DNA of 64,000 bases from Sediminicoccus sp. KRV36 (GTDB lineage Bacteria; Pseudomonadota; Alphaproteobacteria; Acetobacterales; Acetobacteraceae), in assembly GCF_023243115.1 (NCBI RefSeq), contig NZ_CP085081.1, positions 496,001-560,000 of the forward strand. Direction: 5' to 3'. Every line of letters starts with the position of its first letter. Within the stretch, counting starts at the first letter, position 1. Positions 8,457 to 16,995 of the stretch are shown piece after piece. The notes beneath the pieces are model-generated. The model worked only from the letters and a program-made list of their open reading frames with translations. It made no database searches and was not told the origin of the DNA. The position numbers were made by a program, and so were the translations under genes.

Positions 8457-9047
8457 TCAGCGCCGCGCCTTGAAGGCCGCGGCCAGCGTTCCGTCATCCA
8501 GCACATCGAGCGCGCCGCCCATGGGCACGCCCTGCGCGAGGCGCGTCACCGGCACGCCCAGCGGCCGCAGCCGGTCCGCCAGGTAATGCGCCGTGCTGGC
8601 CCCCTCCACCGTGGCGGGCAGGGCCAGGATCACCTCGCGAAGACCCGGCGCGCTGGCGCGGTGCAGCAGCGGCGTGATCGCAAGCTCCTCCGGCCCCACG
8701 CCGGCCAGCGGCGAGAGCGTGCCGCCCAGCACGTGATAGAGCCCGTGATGCGCATGGGCGCGTTCCAGCGCCCATAATTCGCCCACCCCCTCCACCACGC
8801 AGATCAAGCCCTGGTCGCGCTGCGTGTCGGTGCAGATGTGGCAGGGGTCGCTGGCGTCGAGATTGCCGCATAGCGAGCAGGGCTTCACCGCCTCCGCCGC
8901 CGCCCGCAGCGCATCGGCCAGCGGCAGCATCCGCGTCTCGGGCGCCATGAGCATGCGCAAAGCCGCCCGCCTTGCGCTGCGCCGGCCGAGGCCAGGCAGC
9001 TTCGCCAGAAGCTGGATCAGATGCTCGACAGGGTCGTTCGGGCGCAC
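8457..9047 (-). CDS. recR: Recombination mediator RecR
   Basis: A 196-residue RecR. The N-terminal helix-hairpin-helix 'IQLLAKLPGLGRRSARRAAL' is followed by a C4 zinc finger with Cys57, Cys60, Cys69 and Cys72, then the Toprim domain starting at 'LICVVEGVGELWALER'. RecR works with RecO and RecF to load RecA on SSB-coated gaps. The start codon is GTG at 9047. It is the last gene of the conserved dnaX-ybaB-recR unit, 10 bases after ybaB. Confidence 0.95.
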   Translation of the reverse strand: MRPNDPVEHLIQLLAKLPGLGRRSARRAALRMLMAPETRMLPLADALRAAAEAVKPCSLCGNLDASDPCHICTDTQRDQGLICVVEGVGELWALERAHAHHGLYHVLGGTLSPLAGVGPEELAITPLLHRASAPGLREVILALPATVEGASTAHYLADRLRPLGVPVTRLAQGVPMGGALDVLDDGTLAAAFKARR

Positions 9048-9057
9048 GCGGCCCTGG

Positions 9058-9381
9058 TCAGAAGGGCAGCTTCAGGCCGGCGGGCAGGTTCATCCCCGCC
9101 GTCGCCTTCTGCATTTCCTCGGCCATCATCGCCTCCACCTTCTGCTTCGCATCGGCATGGGCGGCGAGGATCAGATCCTCCAGCACCTCACGGTCCTCGG
9201 CGGTCATCAGCGAGGGGTCGATGGCGATGCGGCGCAATTCTCCCTTGCCGGTCAGCTTCAGCTTCACCATGCCGGCACCGGCCTGGCCTTCGACTTCGGT
9301 GGCTTCCAGCTTGGCCTGCATCTCCGCCATGCGGGTCTGCATCTGCTGGGCCTGCTTCAACATATTGCCGAGATTCTTCAC
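9058..9381 (-). CDS. ybaB: YbaB/EbfC-family nucleoid-associated protein
   Basis: A 107-residue protein with the YbaB pattern: 'LGNMLKQAQQMQTRMAEMQ' at the start, then 'GAGMVKLKLTGKGELRRIAIDPSLM', and a C-terminal 'AGMNLPAGLKLPF'. It binds DNA as a dimer. The GTG at 9381 directly follows the dnaX stop; a downstream in-frame ATG (9363) would cut off the conserved first residues, so GTG is preferred. It sits between dnaX and recR, the usual order. Confidence 0.95.
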   Translation of the reverse strand: MKNLGNMLKQAQQMQTRMAEMQAKLEATEVEGQAGAGMVKLKLTGKGELRRIAIDPSLMTAEDREVLEDLILAAHADAKQKVEAMMAEEMQKATAGMNLPAGLKLPF

Positions 9382-11298
9382 TCAATCCTCCTCTGGAAAA
9401 TCCAGCCCCGCCGCTTCCGCTTCCGCGTAGGAGAGCGACTCCATCTCAGGGGGCACATATTCGGGTTCTTCGTCGCTGCCGGGCGCGATGATGGGCTTCA
9501 GCCCATAGGCGTCCACGCTGTCATCGCGCACCGCATCCAGCTGCGCGCCGGGAAAGGCCAGCAGGATGGCTTGCACGATCGGATGGGTCTGGGCAACGGC
9601 CCGGCGGTCCGTCTCGGCCGCGCGGGATTGCTCGGCCAGCGTGGGCTCGCCCTCGGCATTGCTCAGCGCCACCGTCCAGCGCGCGCCGGTCTGTTCCTCC
9701 AGCAGCGCCTTGAGCTGGGCGCCGAGGTCACGCGGCGCCTGCGGCCGCACGCGGATTTCCACCTGGCCGGGGGCGATGCGCACCGGGTGCACATCATGCA
9801 GCAGATGCGCATGCAGCAGCGCCTGGTTGGCGGCCGAGGCGATGGCCGCGATCTCCCGCCAGGCGGTGGGTTGGGGCAGCGGGGCGGGTGCCGGCGCGAT
9901 CGCCACGCCCCCCGCCATCATCCGCATGCCGCCGCCGCCACCCACCGGCGCCGCGGCACCACCCCCGGCCGGGACGCTGCCGCCGGCTTCCAGCCGCTTC
10001 AGGATATCCCCCGGCGTGGGCTGCTCGGCCACATGCGCGAGGCGGATCAGCACCATCTCGGCGGCGGCGCGGCGGTCGGGCGCGGCCAGCACCTCCTCGA
10101 TGCCCTTCAGCAGCATCTGCCAGGCGCGGGTCAGCATCGGCACCGAAAGCCGCGCGGCCAGGGCCGCACCCCGCACGCGCTCCGTCTCCGGCAGGGCCGC
10201 ATCCTCGCGCAGCGCCGGGATGGCGGCGAAGCGCGTCAGCATATGGGTCTGCTCCAGCAGATCCTGCATGATGGTGAGCGGCTCCGCGCCACGCTCATGC
10301 CCCTCCGCCATGCGGGAGAGGGCGAGCGGCAGGTCGGCGTTCATCACCGCCTCCAGCACGTCGAACACCAGCGCGCGATCCGCGAGGCCAAGCATGTCGC
10401 GCACGGATTCGGTGGTGACGGCGCCGCTCTCGCCCGCCAGCGCGATGGCCTGGTCCAGCAGGGAGAGCCCGTCCCGCACCGAGCCATCGGCGGCGCGCGC
10501 CAGCATGGCCAGGGCACCTTCCTCGATGCTCGCCTGTTCCTTGCCCGCGATGTTCAGGAAATGCGCGCGCAGGCGCTCCTCCGGGACGCGCTTCAGCGAG
10601 AAGGTCTGGCAGCGGCTGCGGATGGTGATGGGCACCTTGCGCAGCTCGGTCGTCGCCAGGATGAAGGTGATGTTGGGCGGCGGTTCTTCCAGCGACTTCA
10701 GCAGGGCGTTGAAGGCCTGCTCGGTCAGCATGTGGACTTCGTCGAGGATGAAGACCTTCTGCCGGCCCTGCGCCGGGCGGAAGCGCAGCGCCTCACGCAG
10801 CTCGCGCACGTCATCGATGCCGCGGTTGCTGGCGGCGTCCATCTCGACCACATCGGGGTGGCGGTCGGCCAGGATGCCGACGCATTCGGGGCAGATTCCG
10901 CAGGGGTCCGCCGTGGGGCCGCCCTTGCCATCCACGCCCACGCAATTCAGCGCGCGGGCGATGATGCGGGCGGTGGTGGTCTTGCCCACGCCGCGCACGC
11001 CGGTCAGCAGGAAGGCGTGATGCACCCGGCCGCGCGCGAAGGCATTGCGCAGGGTGCGGATCAGCGACTCCTGCCCGATCAGGTCATCGAGGATCTGCGG
11101 GCGGTATTTCCGCGCCAGCACGCGATAGGGCGCGGGCTTGGCGGGCGTGGGGGGCGCTGCTTTGGGGGCTGGCCCTGCGGGCGGCAGGGCGGCGGCTGGC
11201 GCGTCGTCAAAGCCGAACAGCCCCGGCCCCTCGGGCGGTGGCGGCTCGGGCAGGCCCTCCTCGGGGCTGGTGTCGCCATACAGGTCGCTGGGCATCAT
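9382..11298 (-). CDS. dnaX: DNA polymerase III subunits gamma and tau
   Basis: A 638-residue clamp-loader ATPase. The core starts at 'YRVLARKYRP' (residue about 58). Walker A is 'GVRGVGKT' (100-107); zinc ligands are Cys119, Cys133, Cys136 and Cys139; Walker B is 'VFILDEVHML'; the SRC motif is 'TIRSRCQTF'. A proline/alanine-rich linker precedes the tau C-terminal part. The frame stays open upstream to 11679, but that stretch overlaps the SRP RNA, so ATG 11298 (or 11295) is the credible start. An unusual acidic, proline-rich extension of about 55 residues precedes the ATPase core. Confidence 0.95.
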   Translation of the reverse strand: MMPSDLYGDTSPEEGLPEPPPPEGPGLFGFDDAPAAALPPAGPAPKAAPPTPAKPAPYRVLARKYRPQILDDLIGQESLIRTLRNAFARGRVHHAFLLTGVRGVGKTTTARIIARALNCVGVDGKGGPTADPCGICPECVGILADRHPDVVEMDAASNRGIDDVRELREALRFRPAQGRQKVFILDEVHMLTEQAFNALLKSLEEPPPNITFILATTELRKVPITIRSRCQTFSLKRVPEERLRAHFLNIAGKEQASIEEGALAMLARAADGSVRDGLSLLDQAIALAGESGAVTTESVRDMLGLADRALVFDVLEAVMNADLPLALSRMAEGHERGAEPLTIMQDLLEQTHMLTRFAAIPALREDAALPETERVRGAALAARLSVPMLTRAWQMLLKGIEEVLAAPDRRAAAEMVLIRLAHVAEQPTPGDILKRLEAGGSVPAGGGAAAPVGGGGGMRMMAGGVAIAPAPAPLPQPTAWREIAAIASAANQALLHAHLLHDVHPVRIAPGQVEIRVRPQAPRDLGAQLKALLEEQTGARWTVALSNAEGEPTLAEQSRAAETDRRAVAQTHPIVQAILLAFPGAQLDAVRDDSVDAYGLKPIIAPGSDEEPEYVPPEMESLSYAEAEAAGLDFPEED

Positions 11299-11330
11299 CC
11301 GAGCCGGAAAGAGGGGGCGAGAAAAAAGGG

Positions 11331-11427
11331 TGGAAGGCCGGCAGCGACCCGAGCGAGAACCCGTTACGGCTGCTTCCTTCCGGACCTGACCGGGTTGGCG
11401 AGGAGCCCGTCCGCACCGACCTTCCGG
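11331..11427 (-). ncRNA. ffs: Small bacterial signal recognition particle RNA (4.5S)
   Basis: On the minus strand the hallmark apical loop and asymmetric-loop sequence GGTCAGGTCCGGAAGGAAGC is followed by AGCCGTAACGGG, the SRP RNA domain IV core. The outer stem pairs GGAAGG near 11425 with CCTTCC near 11332. A run of six T (minus strand, 11327-11322) follows the closing stem, as in an intrinsic terminator. A TATATG box (complement of 11433-11438) fits a -10. It binds Ffh to target nascent membrane proteins. Ends are estimated to within several bases. The dnaX start lies about 30 bases downstream. Confidence 0.93.
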
Positions 11428-11569
11428 GGTGGCATATAGCACGCGCGCCGGCAGTTGCATCCCGGGGGGCGTAACCTTTGCGGCGGGTGGCACGTAGCCG
11501 GACCAATCCCCGCCCTGCCGCGCCCCCGTGATCCAGGGCTGGCGGCCCAGCCCAGAAAGGCTCCCTGCC

Positions 11570-12013
11570 ATGCTGCCACGCCGCTCCCTGTTCGGATTGC
11601 TCCTCCTGGCACCTGCCCCGCTGGTGTCTTCCGCCTGGGCCCGCAGCTTCGCCGAGCGCGGCGTGGCGCTGCGCGGCACGGATGTCGTCGCCTATTTTAC
11701 TGAGGGCCGCGTGCTGCGCGGCCGCGCCGAACACGCCGCCGAATGGGATGGGGTGCGCTGGCTGTTCAGCAGCGCCGAGCACCGCGCCCGCTTCCTGGCG
11801 GACCCCGCCGCCCATGCCCCCGCCTATGGCGGTTTCTGCGCCTGGGCGGTGTCCCAGGGCTACACCGCCTCGACCGACCCTGCCGCCTGGCGCATCGTGG
11901 AGGGCCGGCTGTTTCTCAACTACGACCAGAACATCAAGCGCCGCTGGGAGCGTGACATCCCGGGCTTCATCGCTCTGGGCGATGCGAATTGGCCGAGGCT
12001 CAGCCGCGGCTGA
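11570..12013 (+). CDS. Exported YHS-domain protein
   Basis: A 147-residue protein from ATG 11570. The signal peptide starts MLPRRSLFGLLLL and probably ends at 'SSAWA'. The mature part has a YHS-like domain: 'LRGTDVVAYF', 'WLFSSAEHRARFLADPAAHAPAYGGFCAWAV' (in segments) and 'FLNYDQNIKRRWERD'. YHS domains often bind metal, but the canonical Cys is a single Cys in 'GGFCAW'. Homologues are small periplasmic proteins of unknown function. An in-frame codon at 11528 would only add a non-signal-like prefix. Confidence 0.8.
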   Translation: MLPRRSLFGLLLLAPAPLVSSAWARSFAERGVALRGTDVVAYFTEGRVLRGRAEHAAEWDGVRWLFSSAEHRARFLADPAAHAPAYGGFCAWAVSQGYTASTDPAAWRIVEGRLFLNYDQNIKRRWERDIPGFIALGDANWPRLSRG

Positions 12014-12064
12014 CCACGGCCTGGCAGGGGCGCAACCACAGCCCCGGTCCCGCGTTGTTTCGCC

Positions 12065-12211
12065 ATGGACCCGATCAAGCCCATCCACAGGATGACCGCC
12101 ACCGAAGCGCGCGGCGGCCAGAAGCTCAACATGGTGCGCTGGGTGCTGATTTTTGGCCTGGCGCTGGTGATTCCCGGCCTGGGCCTGGTCTGGTACCTGA
12201 CCCGCCCCTGA
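12065..12211 (+). CDS. Small single-pass membrane protein (48 residues)
   Basis: ATG 12065 to TGA 12209-12211 encodes 48 residues: a basic N-terminus (MDPIKPIHRM), then one hydrophobic helix from about residue 24 to 45 ending 'LVWYLTRP'. The N-terminal charge suggests an N-in orientation. It lies 51 bases after the YHS gene and four bases before the convergent gene at 12216. I do not recognise a family. Codon use (GC-rich third positions) matches its neighbours, which supports it being coding. Confidence 0.5.
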   Translation: MDPIKPIHRMTATEARGGQKLNMVRWVLIFGLALVIPGLGLVWYLTRP

Positions 12212-12215
12212 GGCC

Positions 12216-12575
12216 TCAGCGCTTCGCCGGCGCCAGGCCCGTGATCAGCATGACGCGCTCCGAGCGGCGGCAGCCAGTGTCGCCCTGGCAGGAGGGGTGC
12301 TGCACCGTCTCGGCGCGCCAGCGCAACAGGAAGCTCTGGCCGATGCGGGATGCCGCGCCCTCGCACAGCTCGAATGCCGCCATCCAGCGCTCGCTGCGGC
12401 CGGCCTCGTCGCGGATTTGCAGGTAGCAGGCGATATCCCCGGCCTCGGCCGAGAGCAGCGTGCCGCGCTCGGGCCGCTGGGCGGCGGGCTGCGCCCCAGC
12501 CGCCCCGGCGGCGCCCTGCGTCCCGGCCGCCCCGGCGGTGGCCAGGATCACGCCGGCCAGCATCCATCCCCGCAT
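12216..12575 (-). CDS. Small secreted protein of unknown function
   Basis: A 119-residue protein from ATG 12575. A signal peptide (MRGWMLAGVILATAGAAG) is followed by an alanine/glycine/glutamine-rich linker and a compact domain with four Cys: 'GDIACYLQI', 'FELCEGAAS', 'HPSCQGDTGCRRSERVMLI', suggesting disulfides in the periplasm. No family recognised. The frame extends upstream to 12836, but that part runs through the 17-bp tandem repeat and lacks a signal peptide, so the shorter start is used. Confidence 0.6.
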   Translation of the reverse strand: MRGWMLAGVILATAGAAGTQGAAGAAGAQPAAQRPERGTLLSAEAGDIACYLQIRDEAGRSERWMAAFELCEGAASRIGQSFLLRWRAETVQHPSCQGDTGCRRSERVMLITGLAPAKR

Positions 12576-12664
12576 ATCCGCCACATCCTGCCGCTGCCGC
12601 ACCAGCATGGCGGGCGGGCCCGGGGGCGGCAATGGAGGGGCCGGTCCAGGGCCAGCATTTCCCA

Positions 12665-12766
12665 GGGCGTTCCCAGTACTTGGGCGTTCCCAGTACTTGG
12701 GCGTTCCCAGTACTTGGGCGTTCCCAGTACTTGGGCGTGCCCGGTCCTTGGGCGTGCCCGGTTCGG
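12665..12766. repeat. 17-bp tandem repeat (four perfect plus two diverged units)
   Basis: The unit GGGCGTTCCCAGTACTT is repeated exactly at 12665, 12682, 12699 and 12716, followed by GGGCGTGCCCGGTCCTT at 12733 and a sixth, more diverged unit to 12766. It is head-to-tail without spacers, so it is a minisatellite and not a CRISPR. 17 is not a multiple of three, so any frame through it cycles through three peptides. It lies between the starts of a secreted-protein gene (minus) and nudC (plus). The rest of 12576-12921 shows no other feature. Confidence 0.9.
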
Positions 12767-12921
12767 GCTTGGCGCCCTGGTGCCGCATCACATGCACGAA
12801 GCCTGGCGCGCGCATCGCCTCGTGGGTCGCGGCCACCGGGTGTTCCAGCGCCGCGCCCGGCGTGCGGGCTATGCTTCCCGCCGGGATTTCCGCTGGGCCG
12901 CTTCCGCGTTAGGGTTCATCC

Positions 12922-13845
12922 ATGCTCATGATCCCCGCCAGCCGCGTGAATGTGTACACCGGCAGCCCGCTCGACCGTTGCTCCGGCAGCCGTGACAATG
13001 ATGAATTCGTGGCCGCCGCCCTGGCGCATGAGGAGGCGCTGTTTGTGCCCGTCTGGCGCTCGCGCAGCCTGATGCGCGGGGTGGAGCAGGGCCGGCCCGA
13101 GGCCGTGCTGCTCAGCCGCCCCGGCGCCGAGGCGGTGCGCATGGCCGGCGGCCCCTGGGCCTTCCTGGGCATGTGGGACCAGCGCCCGGTCTTCGCCGTG
13201 GATTGCTCCGCCACTGATGATCCCCTGCCCCTGCTGCCGCCCGAGATGGGCAGTTTCTCCGATCTGCGTGGCGTGGCCGGCCTGCTCCCCGCGGGCGAGG
13301 CGAGTGTGCTGGCCCATGCGCGCGGCCTGATGCATTGGCGTGTGAAGCATCGCTTCTGCGGCGTCTGCGGCACGGCGACCGAGCCGCGCAGCGCCGGCAA
13401 TGCCACCGCCTGCCCCAGCTGCGGCGCGCAGCACTTTCCGCGCACCGACCCGGCCGTGATCATGCTGGTGGTGCGCGGCGATTCCTGCCTGCTCGGCCAT
13501 TCGACGCGCTTCCCCACGGTGACCATGTATTCCACGCTCGCCGGCTTCGTGGAGCCTGGCGAAAGCTTCGAGGAAGCCGTCCGGCGCGAGGTGATGGAGG
13601 AGGCGGGCATCGTGGTCGGCCATGTTTCGTATCATTCCTCCCAGCCCTGGCCCTTCCCGGCTTCCATCATGATCGGCTTCCACGCCGAAGGGCTGAGCGA
13701 GGCGATCACCATTGACCCCGAGGAGCTGCGGGATGCGCGCTGGTTCACCAAGGATGAGCTGCGCCGCCACCAGGAGCTCGGCTTCTCCCTGCCGCGCGCC
13801 GATTCCATCGCGCGGCGCCTGATCGAGGACTGGCTTGCGGCATGA
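12922..13845 (+). CDS. nudC: NAD(+)/NADH diphosphatase NudC
   Basis: A 307-residue NudC. The zinc ribbon uses Cys146, Cys149, Cys164 and Cys167 ('CGVCG' and 'CPSCG'). The Nudix box is at 208-230 ('GFVEPGESFEEAVRREVMEE'). The NudC-specific array SQPWPFPAS lies at 240-248, 10 residues after the box. NudC hydrolyses NAD(H) to NMN(H) and AMP, and removes NAD caps from RNA. ATG 12928 is an alternative start. The stop overlaps the next gene by 4 nt (ATGA at 13842). Confidence 0.95.
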   Translation: MLMIPASRVNVYTGSPLDRCSGSRDNDEFVAAALAHEEALFVPVWRSRSLMRGVEQGRPEAVLLSRPGAEAVRMAGGPWAFLGMWDQRPVFAVDCSATDDPLPLLPPEMGSFSDLRGVAGLLPAGEASVLAHARGLMHWRVKHRFCGVCGTATEPRSAGNATACPSCGAQHFPRTDPAVIMLVVRGDSCLLGHSTRFPTVTMYSTLAGFVEPGESFEEAVRREVMEEAGIVVGHVSYHSSQPWPFPASIMIGFHAEGLSEAITIDPEELRDARWFTKDELRRHQELGFSLPRADSIARRLIEDWLAA

Positions 13846-14132
13846 GAATCTTCCCCACCCTGCTGGCCCCCCTGGCGCTGCTGTTCCTCACCGGCTGCGA
13901 GGGGCTGGAGCCCTTGGTCGCAGCGCCCGTCATGGACAATGCAGAATGCCGGCAGGAAGCGCAGCGCGCGCCCGAGCGCAACGCGGCGCGCCAGTCGAAT
14001 TTCGAAAACCAGTCCCAGGTGCGCCGCCTGCTGAGCGAGGAGCGCGATGCGGAGCGACGCCTCTACGATGCCTGCCTGCGGCGCCTCGGCCTGCCCACGC
14101 CGGGCGGTGTGGAGGCGATTCGCCGCAATTAG
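13842..14132 (+). CDS. Small lipoprotein of unknown function
   Basis: A 96-residue protein with a lipoprotein signal: hydrophobic MRIFPTLLAPLALLF followed by the lipobox LTGC (Cys19). The mature part is charged and helical (RQSNFENQSQVRRLLSEERDA in parts), with two further Cys. The residue after the lipobox Cys is Glu, not Asp, so outer-membrane sorting is expected. It is coupled to nudC by a 4-nt overlap. Function unknown. Confidence 0.65.
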   Translation: MRIFPTLLAPLALLFLTGCEGLEPLVAAPVMDNAECRQEAQRAPERNAARQSNFENQSQVRRLLSEERDAERRLYDACLRRLGLPTPGGVEAIRRN

Positions 14133-14160
14133 CAGGCGGCTGGAGAACCCCTTGGTGGGA

Positions 14161-14208
14161 CCGAGGGGCCGGCCCCTCGGGCTCCCCGGCAGGAAACTCG
14201 TTTCCTGC
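14161..14208. repeat. Two-hairpin intergenic element, copy B
   Basis: CCGAGGGGCC-GGCCCCTCGG (14161-14180) is a perfect 20-bp palindrome. It is followed by GCTCCCC and a second hairpin with arms GCAGGAAA and TTTCCTGC (14189-14208). It has the same two-hairpin order and the same CCCCGGCAGGAAACT core as copies A and C. It lies between the ends of the lipoprotein gene and the convergent gene at 14349. The bases to 14348 include another imperfect 'caggacaccgggtttcctg' pairing. Confidence 0.75.
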
Positions 14209-14348
14209 ACCTTCATTCGGGGCTCTGGACCCACCGAAGATCCAGGACACCGGGTTTCCTGGTGAGAGCGCGCGAGGGGGCACAGCCCTCTCGCATCCTG
14301 GTCATGTCAAGCGGCCTGCCAGAGCGTGCCCACCCTGGCCCGCCTGGC

Positions 14349-14762
14349 TCAGGGCGAATACGGAACGCAGGTGGTGATGCGCACCCGCAGCGTCGTATTG
14401 TCGCGGGTGGAGCCGCCCGGCGTCATCGCCTGCATCGAGGCCGTGGCCCCATTGGCCTGGATGATGCCGCTGATCGAGCCGGTCTTGCGGCTGTTATTGC
14501 CCGAAAGCTCCGTCTCACCCGTGATCCGCACCGCCCCGGTGCCGCGATTCTGGACCGTCACGAAGATATTGTTGAGGCCCAGGCTGCCGCTATGCGTGGC
14601 ACTGGGCACCCGCAGGTTGCAGCCATTGGTGTTGAGGCCGGCCGAGAGCAGCGTCGGCCCCTGCCAGGTATAGGCGGCCTGCGCCTGTGCGTTCCGGGCG
14701 CCCAACCCCAGGATGAGGGGGGTGGCGAGCAGCAGGGCGGCGGGGGTCATCGAAAAGCGCAT
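14349..14762 (-). CDS. Secreted protein of unknown function
   Basis: A 137-residue protein. The signal peptide (MRFSMTPAALLLATPLILG) ends near 'ARNAQAQA'. The mature part is rich in Ser, Thr, Asn and Gly, contains only two Cys (in 'TNGCNLRV' and near the end in 'RITTCVPY'), and looks beta-rich ('NNIFVTVQNRGTGAVRITGE'). The Cys pair could form a disulfide joining the two ends. No family recognised. It lies 109 bases downstream of the ABC ATPase gene on the same strand; co-transcription is possible but unproven. Confidence 0.6.
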   Translation of the reverse strand: MRFSMTPAALLLATPLILGLGARNAQAQAAYTWQGPTLLSAGLNTNGCNLRVPSATHSGSLGLNNIFVTVQNRGTGAVRITGETELSGNNSRKTGSISGIIQANGATASMQAMTPGGSTRDNTTLRVRITTCVPYSP

Positions 14763-14871
14763 GGGGTCTTCCGTTTCTTCTCACGCCGGCTGATCTGCCG
14801 GCTGACCCGAGAATGGCCCGAGGTGCTGGAAACGTCCAAGCCGCCGCCGCGATGACCCTGATAGGCGGCGC

Positions 14872-15960
<1,089 letters not shown>

Positions 15961-15984
15961 GGTGCGTCCTTTGGGTTAGAGGCC

Positions 15985-16105
15985 TTGAGGGGCGCTGCCC
16001 CTCAAACTCCCCGGCAGGAAACTCAGTTTCCTGCACCTTCGATCAATACGGGTGCAGGGCACGTGTGCCCTGCTGGGGGAGTTTGAGGGGGCAAAGCCCC
16101 CTCAA
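15985..16105. repeat. Two-hairpin intergenic element, copy C (expanded)
   Basis: The order is TTGAGGGGC-GCT-GCCCCTCAA (15985-16005), then arms GCAGGAAACT/AGTTTCCTGC (16014-16034), then GCAGGGCAC-GT-GTGCCCTGC (16054-16073), then TTGAGGGGGC-AAA-GCCCCCTCAA (16083-16105). The first and last hairpins are near-identical and flank the middle ones, making a large nested structure. The last hairpin overlaps the final codons of the permease gene ending at 16102. It lies inside an ABC operon, so it could tune or stabilise the transcript. Confidence 0.75.
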
Positions 16106-16995
16106 CCCTTCGTCGCGCCAGCCGTCAGGCCAGCGATGTAGTAGTCCATGAGGAAGGCATAAACGATCACCGGCGGAAGTGCTGCCAGCAGCGCGCCCGC
16201 CATCAATTGCCCCCAGGCGAAGGTATCGCCACGGATCAACTGGCTCACCACGCCGATGGTCAGCGGCATCTCATCGGGGCGCGTGATGAAGGCCGTCGGG
16301 TAGACGAAGGCCGCCCAGCTCACGGTGAAGGCAAAGATGGTGGCGGCGATGATGCCGGGCAGCGCCACGGGGATGAAGATCTTCAGCAGCATCTGCGTCC
16401 AGGAGGCGCCATCAATCAGCGCCGCCTCATCCAGCTCCTTCGGAATGGAGGCGAAGTAGCCGATCATGATCCAGGTGCAGAAGGGCACGGTCAGCGTCGG
16501 ATAAACCAGCACCAGCCCCCAGGTGGAGTTGAGCAGCCCGAGCGAGCCGACGATCTGATACAGCGGAATGAACAGCAGCGTGTCCGGCACCAGGTAGGTG
16601 AGGAAAACGCCGGTCGCCAGCATCTGGCTGCCCCAGAAGCGCATCCGCGCCAACGCGAAGGCGGCCAGGATGGAGATGATCATGGTCAGTGTCACCACCA
16701 CGACCGTGATCTTGATGCTGTTGTACATGAACCCGCGAAACATCGGATTGCTGATGATGGCCCAGTAATTCTCCAGCGTCGGGTTGCGCACGATCCAGGG
16801 ATTGGCGCCCAGATCCGCGACCTCCGCACTCGTCTTCAGGCTGGTCAGCAGCATGTAGAAGGGTGGTGCGAGCATGACGATGGCGGCGAAGATGAGCGAG
16901 GCATAGGCGCTCCAGAGCGCCCAGCGCCGCTCGGCCCGCAGGCTGCCCGCCTTGTGGTAGATGCCGGGTGTGTCCCGGCTTGTCGCGGCGGACAT
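16102..16995 (-). CDS. ABC sugar-type permease, UgpE/MalG class
   Basis: A 297-residue inner-membrane protein with six expected helices; the first is near residues 27-50. The EAA loop reads 'IPKELDEAALIDGASWTQML', the coupling-helix motif that contacts the ATPase. The family C-terminal half 'PLTIGVVSQL' also fits MalG/UgpE. ATG 16995 shares bases with the stop of the upstream permease (TGATG); a GTG lies three bases earlier. A strong AAGGAGGAGG site precedes it. Confidence 0.9.
   Translation of the reverse strand: MSAATSRDTPGIYHKAGSLRAERRWALWSAYASLIFAAIVMLAPPFYMLLTSLKTSAEVADLGANPWIVRNPTLENYWAIISNPMFRGFMYNSIKITVVVVTLTMIISILAAFALARMRFWGSQMLATGVFLTYLVPDTLLFIPLYQIVGSLGLLNSTWGLVLVYPTLTVPFCTWIMIGYFASIPKELDEAALIDGASWTQMLLKIFIPVALPGIIAATIFAFTVSWAAFVYPTAFITRPDEMPLTIGVVSQLIRGDTFAWGQLMAGALLAALPPVIVYAFLMDYYIAGLTAGATKG

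Noticed and set aside
8824..11439. Long plus-strand frame opposite recR-ybaB-dnaX
   Set aside because: Shadow frame; it also crosses the SRP RNA.
11299..11679. Upstream extension of dnaX
   Set aside because: The frame is open but passes through the SRP RNA gene and its terminator, and has no homology to DnaX.
12665..12766. CRISPR-like array
   Set aside because: Units are contiguous 17-mers without spacers and no cas genes are near.
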